From positions 1-35,648 of the forward strand of contig MVAQ01000222.1 of the NCBI GenBank assembly GCA_014825775.1: a DNA stretch of 35,648 bases, read 5' to 3'. The first letter of the stretch is position 1; each line of letters begins with the position of its first letter. Position numbers and translations under genes: made by a program. Positions 1-9,814 of this stretch are shown here, piece by piece. A model generated the notes under the pieces. The model did no database searches. It was not told where the DNA came from and was given only the letters and a program-made list of their open reading frames with translations. The stretch is from Krasilnikovozyma curviuscula (taxonomy: Eukaryota > Basidiomycota > Tremellomycetes > Cystofilobasidiales > Mrakiaceae).

Positions 1-3
1 TGT

Positions 4-6
4 TTG

Positions 7-40
<34 letters not shown>

Positions 41-42
41 AC
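4..42. repeat. poly-T/poly-A homopolymer tract
   Basis: A long uninterrupted T run is followed directly by a run of A. It lies just beyond the 3' end of MUS81. It is simple low-complexity sequence, and its length should be treated as approximate because homopolymers are error-prone in assemblies. Confidence 0.8.
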
Positions 43-182
43 AAAGTTCTAACAAATGAAAGACGATGAAAATAGCCACATATATTTTGGAAGAATGAGA
101 GAAAGGAATACCCGTATCAATGTTTGTAAGAACGTATCTACAACTATTATTTACACCATCGTTGTCTGTTCCATGCCGTCGT

Positions 183-3100
183 CTAATCAATCTCATTAAC
201 ATCTTTGGTATGTTCATATACAAACTGATATATAGTACGACTCTGGGACAGAGTGAGCTTCTTGTAGTGAACCGAATCTGTGATAGTCATCATCATTCGC
301 TCCAGGGGAATTCCCATAGTATCCGCCTTCTGATATGCCTTCCAGATGTGAGTTGGTGTGGGATAAAGCTTCAGAATAGTCTCTACGTGTTCCATGTTCA
401 ATCCTTTGAGAGCAATAAGCGACTTCTTCCAAACCTCGTGAACAGTGTCCAATCCTATTTTGTTGTTGACTTTTTGGAAGGCGTCAAAGGAAGGTAGGCA
501 TTGTTTTGAAGGGTAGGTGCTTCTGAGCTGTTTGAGCAGATCCATATACGTTGCTTTGGATACTGATTCTTTGGGGATGACGTACAAATCTGTTAAGTCG
601 CGTCGGTGGAAGGAACAAATCTCCTCGTATACGAGCTTCAGGTATTCCGCGGTATCGTTGAGGCTTTTGGTTGTCTTAACTGTCATGCCGTGTATTTGGA
701 AGAAGGTGTTGAGATCACGAGATTTCTCAGCGGTTGATCCGGTAGTAACAGAGTAGTCTTCGATGACGAGTTGTGGGTCAAGACCGGACCGCTGCATTCT
801 CAACTATTTGGGAGTCGTTTTAGTCACAACTCGCCAATTATGAGCCAAACCAGATACGTACATGTTGTTCAAGCAGGTGTCCTGTCTTGTCGCTTTGAAT
901 CAGATCATCCAACCTCTTTCTCTCTATCAACCATTTTAACACCGCTTCTTTACCACCAGCTCTCTTTCTGGCAACAAAAGCGACATCAGCAGTAGAAAGC
1001 GCTCTTGTTTCGACGTTGATACCCTTCCGCATCAAAACATCACGGAAGCTGTTGGAATCTGATAGAACACCCTTCTCTCTCTTGTCAAGAAGTAGCACGA
1101 TTTCGTACGTGCCACATGCCAGTCTGTTCTCAGCCCCTGGAACAAAGGATTCAATTCTGTTCTGGAATTGGTTCATGTTAGGGTTGCCACGCAATGATGA
1201 CGGAGCAGGTGATAGCTGGTAAGGTGCTGGGTGTGAGGGTGCAGGCGGTAGTTGTCGGAATATTGGTGAAAGTGGGGGTGGCCGTGTTTGTTGTTGTTTC
1301 TGTGGGATGGGCAGCAATCCTGCTGGAGGATCAGAATTGGATCGACGAGATGTATTGGTGTTGCTGGTGTGATTGATTATTGGTTCCACGTTGCTTTGCT
1401 GGATTGAGGTTAGGTTGTGAGGTGCCGATGTTGAAGGTTCTGATGCTTGTGGCTGCACTCTGGCCAAAACATTTGACATGAGGGTGGCCACTAGATTTTG
1501 AGCTGAAAAGGTCGGAGAGAAGCCTAATAAATGGGAAGGTTCCTCAGTCATTGAGTTTTTAGCTCTCTGATCCATTACCAGCTCCAGCGCAAGGAGTCCG
1601 TTCCCACAGTCGTGATGGAACTTGGACTCGAGGGCCCAACCAAAGAGAGTTCTGGGGGAGGGTCCAGGACAAATTTCCATAACAAACTTTCGGCAGATGT
1701 TGTGGTTTCGATCTTCGGCCATGAACTCGATATAAACCACCTCGATCAAGTCGTTTCTGACCTTTCCCATCTTCGAATCAGCATCTGACTTGAGTTTCAC
1801 TCTCTCCTGTGTTGGACCTGAAAAAAAGAATTCAAATTAGATTCAGAGTAATGTGGATAAAGAAATAAATGAACTTACTGATGTAAGTGAAGTGGAAAGC
1901 ATCTGACGAGGTTCTCTGTCGTGAAGCAGATCTGACGATTTGACTACTGCTTGATCCTGCCACATTCTCAGTAGCATCAGCATGACCTTTACTCCTTTCG
2001 TTACCAATGGCAATCGAGAGCACGAGGCGTGGATCGGTTGATTCTTTTGATGGTTGAGGATTTGGATCGGGAACCACGTTGGCCACAACAAAATCTTGGA
2101 GACGTCCGGTATGCGTTGGAGCTTCTACATCTAAAACTCCTCTTCTGAAATGAGAACCTGATGGTCCGGAGAGAGGTACAATAGGCTGGGAGGAGTTGGG
2201 TATGGCCACTACTTCTAAATCTGAATTTGGCTCTGCGTCTGGTCCACTTTCAGCAATTCGATTCTCAATTGCTTGAACACAGTTGAACCCCTCTTGGGTG
2301 AGTCTCCACTTCTTTGGCTTCACGTTTTTTTGGTAAAGGTAGTCATGCCTGAATGGAGAAAGATCCGTATCAGCTAATGGCCGGTTTGTTTGGCGTGAAT
2401 TGACGTGAAATCTCACCCCAGCAGAGTCTCAATACTGCGTGGGGATTAAATGCGAGAGTAAGCGTCAAAATCCAAGGATCATACGAGAGTCAAGAGCAGG
2501 AAATAGTTACCCTTTGAAGCCAGGATACATGCCTAAGTGCAAAATATTCCAGTAACAACATGTCAATGGGCGCGCCATAAATCATTATGAAGCTCAATTA
2601 CTCACTACCAGCCTCAGGTTTAAGCATATCTTTGGTAGAAAGCTGTCTGGCAGCTACAGTGCTGCAAATCTCGTCCTTAGTAAGGAACAAGACGGGAAAC
2701 TCTGCTAGATTTCCCCCGAGCTCGAACCAAAACGCTCGCAGGATCGCTTCAGCACCGGAGCCCCTCGAAGGGACGTAGACTTTTGTTGACGTCTTCCTGG
2801 GTTTCTTGTTGGGACGTGCTTCTTCATCTGGGTCATTGGCAGCACCAGCAGCGTCCGCGCGGTGGTCTGCAGGAGCTGATGCAATGTTACGTTTTTGCTT
2901 AGCTTTTGGAGCGGGTGGTAATCGTTGAGGCATTTCTTGGTAATTTAAATTGCACAATTCCTGGAGCCTCTTGGTGAGCCTGGATTGACAAGGCCAATAT
3001 TAGTAGTCAAGAGCAGTGACTGAAAGCTCTTGTACTCACTCATTACAGATAACAGGGCCAAAACTGGCCACTTTGCCTGGTAGATCCAAAGGATGTAGAA

Positions 3101-3324
3101 GCTCTTGATGCTCAGTAAATGCCTTGAGCGTTTTTATGGCTCTGCCATACGCCTGGGGCCTATATCCAGGAAAGTCCTTGGCTTCTTCTCTCTCCTTCAG
3201 CTCTGCTCGAATTTCACAGTGTTCGTGTCAGTGTTTCGCAGCTGTCACCAGAAAGAGGAACACACGCACCATGAAGTAAATCGAGGAGGACCTGTTGAGG
3301 GTGAGGAGCTTTCTGTCTGGGCAT
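183..3324 (-). CDS. MUS81: MUS81 structure-specific endonuclease catalytic subunit
   Basis: Crossover-junction endonuclease subunit that, with an EME1/MMS4 partner, cleaves 3' flaps, stalled forks and nicked Holliday junctions in the nucleus. Modelled coding exons (minus strand): 3270-3324, 3040-3202, 2606-2979, 2511-2532, 2417-2434, 1879-2348, 862-1817, 183-803; they sum to 2679 nt, 892 aa. In order: an N-terminal helix-hairpin-helix-like segment ending FGPVICNE, a winged-helix-like stretch (KVYVPSRGSGAEAILRAF; WRLTQEGFNCVQAIENR), a serine/proline-rich linker, the ERCC4 nuclease domain (LLLDKREK near residue 612, ERKRLDDL near 666-673) and a C-terminal helix-hairpin-helix region (LIALKGLNMEHVETILKLY). 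The family motif GDxnERKxxxD is present, but its Gly is Ala (A-D-V near 644-646). The 22- and 18-nt exons are forced by frame and restore conserved sequence. The linker before the nuclease domain is long and low in complexity. Family assignment is firm; micro-exon edges are slightly less so. Confidence 0.95.
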
Positions 3325-3568
3325 GACAGTCGCTGCAAAGACGAAGCACTAAGATGTTGTTCCTCTCATCAAAACCGGGAAGAGTCTTCCACTTACCTGG
3401 ACAGACGAAGCCCTACTGACCCTCAAGAATTATGATACTTTGTGCTGACCAGGTTTCTTGCTTTCTATTCGACCCGTCTTCGGGAGACCAACACAGTTAG
3501 TCGCGTCCCAAACCTATCAGTCCAACCAAATCCAGGTCAAATAAAAAAAAAATTCCGTTAGCTTACAA

Positions 3569-4448
3569 ATGACTGGAGCTTACATAGAAATTCATCATGG
3601 GGATAAGCAGCTGTATGAATCCCAGCTTGAAGCTCATCTTCAGCTCAGAAACTGGCTCACACAAAGAGGTCCTTCGTACGGCTTGCCTCAACGCATTGAA
3701 GAGCTAGATGAAGGGGGTAAGGAAACGCTGATAGAGCTCTTTAACGGTCAAGGAACAAGTGGACTGGTGAGTAAGGTTTTGCTGGTGCCTCCCTTTCGTT
3801 TGTAACTCTTGACACCTCCAACGGTATTTGCAGGTCCTGGCAACCGACGCAACACTCACAGCACCAAAATCTCTCGCCCTACCTAGACTACATATTGAAC
3901 TCTCACTATCCCCAGGACTGAAGAAGACAACAGAGAATTTTGTCGCATTGATCAATGGCACGACTCACAAGTCCAAGAAGTCACCTTTCAACGCTCTATC
4001 ATACCGATCAACGCCAATTCATAGGATAGAAAAGGGATTTATAGTTCAGGGAGGTGATGTTGGAAAGATGGGCGATGGGTCTACTGGAGAATCCATTTAT
4101 GGTGGCTCCTTCAACGATGAAAAAGAGGGGTTGAAGCGGCCATTTGTGAGAGGGACTGTCGGAATGGCTAATTCTGGGAAGAATACCAATACTTCACAAG
4201 TGAGTCTTTTCTCCGCAGAACCTGGTTGGGCTACATACTAACAGCACTGTTTCTATTGGCAGTTCTTCATAACTCTCACATCGCAACCAGCACAACTCGA
4301 CAAACTCACGGGGAAGTATGTCGCATTTGGTCAAATCGATCTTACTGAAGAAGCACAAAAAACTCTTGACGTGTTGGATAGCCTGGGCAATGGAAAGGGA
4401 GGGACTTCTGAAAAACTCTGGATTGGAAACTGCGGAATCGTGCCTTGA
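3569..4448 (+). CDS. cyclophilin-type peptidyl-prolyl cis-trans isomerase
   Basis: Catalyses cis-trans isomerisation of X-Pro bonds. Exons 3569-3766, 3834-4199 and 4263-4448 give 249 aa. The cyclophilin fold starts near residue 80 (LHIELSLSPGLKKTTENFVAL). It carries the active-site run HRIEKGFIVQGGD (R130, F135, Q138), SIYGGSFNDE, the MANSGKNTNTSQFFI stretch and the closing GKYVAFGQI. About 75 residues precede the domain and are unlike any targeting signal I know. Two positions differ from canonical CypA: the Trp that helps bind cyclosporin A is replaced in QLDKLTGK, and the active-site His (GKHVVFG) is Tyr (GKYVAFG). No signal peptide or RNA-recognition motif is visible, so a cytosolic or nuclear single-domain enzyme is likely. 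It is divergently arranged with MUS81 across 244 bp. Family is certain; the specific subfamily is not. Confidence 0.95.
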
Positions 4449-4644
4449 TGTGCTCTTCATTCTTTGGGAGATCTCTCTCATTAATGAAAGCGCCTGGTGA
4501 TCTTGCGCTTTAGCAGTTTACAGGCTGCTCTCACCCCAATGCGCTTTTTTTCTGGTGATGAGCAACAACGTCGCGAGACTCCTTTGACTTTCACGAAGCG
4601 AAACCCTTCGAAATCTCGAATATTATTGCACGAGCGAGTACATT

Positions 4645-5828
4645 TTAGCTGTTATCTGACGTGTTGGTTCTGTGGAACCGGTCACGGGCAGTAGGCGTAG
4701 TGGTGGTGGTGGAAAGGAGGCTAGTGAAGGCGCGAGAAGTGGGATTCAGACGGGACAAACGCCATTGCAAGTAGACACCAAAACTCACTCTGAATTTAGT
4801 TTGTACTCTATTTGAGTTGATTCTGGTAGATGAAGCAGTCGAGATATCGCAGCTCTGTTGTGAAGGGACAAAAAATATGATGCTGTCAGAAAACATTTCG
4901 CAGAAAGCGCAAAGTGAAGAGAGTAACAGAATAATACGTACTTTACTTTGGATGCACTCCTCAGATCACCAGCTTCCGAACTCCATACGGACAAAATGTC
5001 TTCATGGGCTCTGACTGACAACACAACTCCAACAACGTGATCCTCCTCGTCAAACTGGTCGCCTATTGTTGCTAATACCTGAGAAATGAAATGTTGCCAG
5101 CACAGAACCGGGTCAGTCAGGTACTTTTCACCACGTAATCAAAGTAATCGCTTACAAGATCCTCAAACAGCCGGTCAGCGACACCTTTTCGCAACCTGAT
5201 GGTCCATTTTGCTCCTCGCGGCACCTAAACCCATATATGCAGTCAGTAACAAACTTTAATACAATGAGGAGCAACGAAAAAATTCTCACCTCTTCCCATA
5301 TTGGTCTTTTGACATCGGATGAAAAGAGCATTATGTCGGTGACTGCTGGTAGAGCTGAAGGTGAAATTAGGTGCGAGTAGACGACCCAGAAAGACTCGAT
5401 CTATGAGGACCAGCAGCAGAATAAGAAAAAAAACAGGTTAGACAAAGTCCAGCAAACGCTTCAATGAGCACTATTGGCATCGAATTCTTCGAGACAGGAA
5501 TGCATGAGCTCGAGAAGGATGTAAAAAATACGCACCGAAGCAAAGCCACCGATTCTCTTGATTCCTTCAGCGTAATCTCCCGTAACTTTAGTACCTACTT
5601 CTCTATGAACAAACCAGAAGACCCATCTGGAAATGAAAAAGAGGAAATGGCGGCAGCGAGAGTGATAATCAGCATCGAAACCCACGAGACCTTGTAAGTT
5701 GACAGCAAAGCGCAAACTCACGAAAGCCTCAAGGGGTGAACTGTTGATACTGTTGTAGCTGGAGCTGTACCATTCATTGACAGAGATAGAGCTCGACGGG
5801 TTGAGGTTTGCTGCTTCGTGGTGGACAT
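4645..5828 (-). CDS. class II eIF4E-like cap-binding protein (4EHP/eIF4E2 type)
   Basis: mRNA 5' cap-binding protein. Exons (minus): 5722-5828, 5536-5626, 5290-5400, 5156-5224, 4942-5078, then 4785-4854 ending in TGA (194 aa). Alternatively the last exon stops at 4789 and splices to 4645-4720 (218 aa). Family hallmarks: HPLRLSWVFWFVHRE, GGFASIESFWVVYSHL, RPIWEE and LHLPESTQIEYK. At the position of the first cap-stacking Trp of eIF4E I the protein has Tyr (Y54, GDYAEGIKRIG), as in metazoan 4EHP, while the second Trp is kept (W101, PIWEE). This points to a translational repressor or specialised cap-binder rather than the housekeeping eIF4E; that role is inferred. I chose the start at 5828 because it begins a short N tail just before HPL; a longer upstream frame runs into the RPC53 start. 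The feature span uses the longer alternative. Confidence 0.92.
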
Positions 5829-6082
5829 GGAGTTGGATTTCTTTGACGGGGAATGCGATTTTAGAGGAGCTCGAAATAGATTGTTATTGTAGAGACCACT
5901 TATATGGGCTTGAGTGATTTCTTTAGATACTAAGTTGGAGCTTGTAATTTTGTCGTGGGTTTGAGTGGGATACAGTTGGCTGCAAAGTGACAGTTCATTT
6001 TTTCTGCGACCGACCGTCAACACTAAATTTCTCGTTTTCCCGTTTTCCACCAGCTGAACAGGTCTGAGCAGCATCAGAGGAG

Positions 6083-8002
6083 ATGTCAGGCCAACCTTCT
6101 GGAAGTGGATCAGGCTCAGCGCCTCGTCGTCTTGGATCCATTCATGGCTCTTCAAATGCAGCGTCAGTTTCGTGTCTTTCTTGCTGGGTATGGCCATATT
6201 CTAACAACCTTGCCCATTATAAATACAGTGCTGCCATTGGTAATCTCACAACCAGCAACTCTGCTCCAGGTCCACCGAAATTGAAGATGCAATTTAGGCC
6301 AACTATCCCTGTGCGACGAAAGAAGGAAGAGTAAGTCATGTTCGGATCGCCTTGTTGCATCCAATTTCTTGTAATGTAGACTGAGTGATAACTTGTCATT
6401 TAGGTCTGTACCCCCTGAAGTCCCACCTGCTGCTGGGTCCTCGAGGGGTGGATATGAAGGAAGAGGTCGTGGCGGAAGTGATCGAGGTGGTAGGGGACGA
6501 GGTGGTCATTCCAGACCTCCTCCTACAAGACCTGATTCTGCTGAAGCAATGGTTGCTAGTGGTCCATTCTCTATGGGTCCTAACAGAGATGGTCAGTTTC
6601 TGAAGGATCCTCCCTCGAGTTGCGCTCTGCCAGTTGACAGTTACCACTCCTCCCACAGCCGGTCGTTCAAGATCAACCGTCATCAGACCTGCAGGACCAA
6701 CGGGTGGTGGTGAAGCTACCAAGTCTCTAGGATTTTCTGTCTCATTACCAGAAGACCGAAAACCTACGACTGAAGATGGAGAGGTCTATTCTGACCAGGA
6801 GGATGGTGTCCAAATCGTCGACATGAGTCAATTGAGCACTTTGGATAATTGGGCTCCTCAAAGTTTACCAAAGGAAGAGGTCAAGAAAAAGATGAGTAAG
6901 TCGAAAGGTAAAGGGAAAACGAAACAGGAACAAAAGGACGTCCAAGGTAAGTATTTAGGGAATATAGTCTCAGAGGTCACTCGGAGTGGACTGACTGAAG
7001 CCTCCTCGTTCGAATCCTTCAAAGTCAAACCCGAACCAGATGACAATGCTACTCCATCCTCTCTCGCCCATGCCTCGTCGACGACTCACGCTCAAACCGA
7101 CGACGACCTGGAAGCCCTGCCAACGCGAAAGCTTCGCACCTTAACTCAACAACTAGTCGAATCCGACTCGGACGAGGATGAAAAAAACACAGTCAATATG
7201 AAAAATGCGTTAAACGCTGAAGAAGATCAAGCTTTGGACTTGAGTGAATCAGAGGACGATGAAGAACATATCGGCGACATTCGAGGAGACTTTGTTGGAT
7301 GGGACAATCGGCCCGTTGAGAAGGATAAAATCTACTTCTTCCAATTTCCCAAATTATTTCCCAAATTCACTGTTCCGCCGCCTTCAACAACGATTATCCT
7401 TGATGGTCCCGACGAAAACGCCAATGGGGGAGGGGACATGGATGTCGATCCTTTATTGCCAACCAATAGCCCAGCAACTCCTGGCGCATCAGCTCCACCA
7501 TCTGAGGCTCCAGTCGCGATAAAAAAGATGGTTTCATTCAACCTTCCAGCCGGGTCAACCGCCTCTCCTGAGGCAGATGTGTTGCCCAAGGTTGAAGAAG
7601 ACATCAAACCAAACCTTTTGAGTAAAAGGGTCGGACCAGAAGGACAAATTGGCACTTTACTCATCATGAACAGTGGCAAAGTTAAGCTGAAGTTGGGAGA
7701 GGATATGCTGTTCGACGTTAGTCCTTTTCATTGTTTGTTGTTGTTGCCACCAGAGGTTGACCATCAGCTATCCGGCTTTGCAGGTCACTCCTGGATCTCA
7801 GGCGACATTCTTACAGCATGCTGTCCATCTTGATGCTAAGAAGGGTAAACGAGCAGTTGTCTTGGGGGAGATCAACAGACGATTCGTTGTGTCCCCTAAT
7901 GTCGACTCGATGTTAGACGCACTGAATGCAAACGGAGGAGTGGTCCCTAAAGCTCAGCTGGTTAAGAAAGAAGAAGAAGGATTGGTCAAGATTGAATACT
8001 AG
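6083..8002 (+). CDS. RPC53: RNA polymerase III subunit RPC4 (RPC53)
   Basis: Subunit of nuclear RNA polymerase III; in yeast RPC53 pairs with RPC37 in a TFIIF-like module for initiation, termination and reinitiation. Exons 6083-6162, 6229-6330, 6404-6591, 6659-7716, 7784-8002. A further intron at 6947-7000 (GTAAGT ... CTGAC ... AG) is likely but frame-neutral, giving 530 aa if removed and 548 aa if kept. Visible parts: an N-terminal basic motif (QFRPTIPVRRKKEE), an RGG-rich stretch, acidic and Lys-rich low-complexity regions, and the conserved C-terminal domain starting GQIGTLLIMNSGKVKLKLG and continuing DVTPGSQATFLQHAV and GEINRRFVVSPN, which is diagnostic for RPC4. The first intron is also a multiple of three, so only its pyrimidine content, CTAAC branch site and Cys/Trp-rich translation mark it as an intron. 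It diverges from the eIF4E2-type gene across 254 bp. Confidence 0.93.
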
Positions 8003-8257
8003 TGAATGATAGATCAATATTCGACTCTTTTTGGTGTTTCTGTTTAATAAATCGAAAGAATAAGGATAAATTCTTCTTGACGTGGTTCTTCATCAACTTC
8101 GATCGTCTTCAAAGGTTTCTTTCTGTGTTTTCCTGAAAAATAAGGATCAGAGTTATCCTGCTACTTACTCCAAATTACCTGTTTTGTAAGCTGTTTTAAC
8201 AAGATCTTCTTACGTTGTCATGGCTGACCCTTTTCGTTGATTTTCACATTTCAGCCT

Positions 8258-9643
8258 ATGTTCAAACTCTGTTCTGCTGCTTGTAGATCAGCTGCAAGCC
8301 GGCCTAGTAGGCTGGTTTACATCCCAGCTAGTAGGCTGGTGCATGCCTCGTCATCCAGTGCGTGCGAACTTTTTTTTCCTTTGCTCATCCCCCAGAATGT
8401 GAGACTAATGTTCTGACTCTGGCTTCTTTTAACCAGCCAACTACGCCAAAAAAGGGAAAGGACGTAGTCAGATTGAAGATGAAGCCATTTACGAGGATGA
8501 AATAGAAGAGGAGGATCTTGTTGAGGACGATACCTTCGCGGTTGAAGAGCTCGAACCTCAGGTAGCAAATTCCCCAGAAGCTACATATCTCAAAAGGACA
8601 TCAGAACACGGTCGATTATTCTCGGACGTCGTTGAGATTATCACTGGGCACCATGAAATGTTAGTCTTTCCATTTCACCTTTTTCTCCGTTCCCTCTACC
8701 TCCGGCGCTCAACGAGACCAAATCTTTGACGCTATAATACCACAGGGCACAAAAGTACCAAGGTGAAGCTGCTTCACAAAATCCACTTTCTCCGAGACAC
8801 TTACCAGTCGACATGGTGACGGAATTGGTTGAGTCTATGGCTTCGAAGGAGGATGCGCTTAAAGCACTGGAAGTGTTTAGGCAGTGGAAGGGCATGAAGT
8901 TGATCGTTCCAGAACCTGCAGCTGCAAAGCTTGTTGGTGAGTCTTTATACTTCATATCTGGCATTGCGCTCATTGTGATGCTTCTCTCAATACCGATTGC
9001 ATTCATGTTAACAGAGCGAAGCATAGCTATCGGCTTCCCAGAATACCCCCTGCACATCTTCAGAAACAGAACGTTCTACGGTTTCAATATACCACCACCT
9101 CACAGAAATACCTCACCCTCACCAATTGTCAGATCGATACCCCACGCCTCGACGCTCTGGCACGAGCCCAAGTCCATCGCAGTGCCACCCGCCGTCAACA
9201 CCTCTGAGCTATGGCTCGACCCACAAAACACCCCACCATTCTTCCTCCGTGATATGGTTGATGCTATCGTTCACAAAGACGAATCTTCCGCTGACGTGGT
9301 TGCAGAGGAGCTATCTCTTCCATCAGTGCCAACGTTGAACAATCTCTTCGACTTTGTCAGCTTTCATCTCCCAAGAGATCCAGTGTTGTACGCACTGCTT
9401 CTGGAGGGTTACTCGAGGGTTGGTAACGAGGAGGGCATTGAGAAGGTTCTTACAGCTGTAGCAGATGCCGAACCAAAGTGGTCTTCCATGACCCTTAGCA
9501 GAGACTCTCAGGGTGCACTAATGTCTCCGGGAAGGTTGAGCTTGCGCGATCAGGCTGCTGTCGAGCATTGTCTGGAATCATTGGGAAACAAGCTCGTCGA
9601 ATTAGGGGCAAGAGCTGGAGCGTGGAACAGGACGTTACTTTAA
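8258..9643 (+). CDS. unrecognised protein, probably mitochondrial, with helical PPR-like segments
   Basis: I do not recognise the family. Exons 8258-8357, 8437-8659, 8746-8936, 9015-9643 give 380 aa; the 78-nt third intron is frame-neutral and would otherwise add an artificial hydrophobic stretch. The first 33 residues are rich in Arg, Ser and Ala with no acidic residue (MFKLCSAACRSAASRPSR...), typical of a mitochondrial presequence. A Lys- and acid-rich stretch follows, then helical segments such as EDALKALEVFRQWKGMKL, EYPLHIFRNRTFYGFNIP and DPVLYALLLEGYSRVGNEEG, whose spacing resembles pentatricopeptide-like hairpins. A mitochondrial ribosome or RNA-metabolism role is possible, but that is inference from topology only. 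It lies between RPC53 and the dehydrogenase on the same strand. Confidence 0.75.
8304..8340 (+). repeat. in-frame 13-bp direct repeat inside the presequence exon
   Basis: The motif ctagtaggctggt occurs at 8304-8316 and again at 8328-8340, 24 bp apart. Both copies are in the same frame and encode Ser-Arg-Leu-Val within the predicted targeting sequence. This looks like a small tandem duplication that kept the frame. Confidence 0.8.
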
Positions 9644-9814
9644 CTCATACAGTAGCTTCTGTAAACCATAGTTCTAGTTTTCTTTTTCTCCTTCGTGCAA
9701 GCATTCAATTCGCGAATGGACAGAAACGACATTTGTTCAGAGAATGGCTTACGGCGAGATTACCGGGGAGGTCGTCTGCAACACTCAAAAACGTCTACAA
9801 CAAAGTACAACAAA

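Noticed and set aside
120..497. Plus-strand 125-codon open frame
   Set aside because: It lies antisense to the conserved C-terminal region of MUS81 and shows no motif of its own.
8937..9014. Hydrophobic segment read as a transmembrane helix in the mitochondrial-like protein
   Set aside because: It is flanked by GTGAGT and AACAG, is 78 nt long and pyrimidine-rich. It is best explained as a frame-neutral intron.
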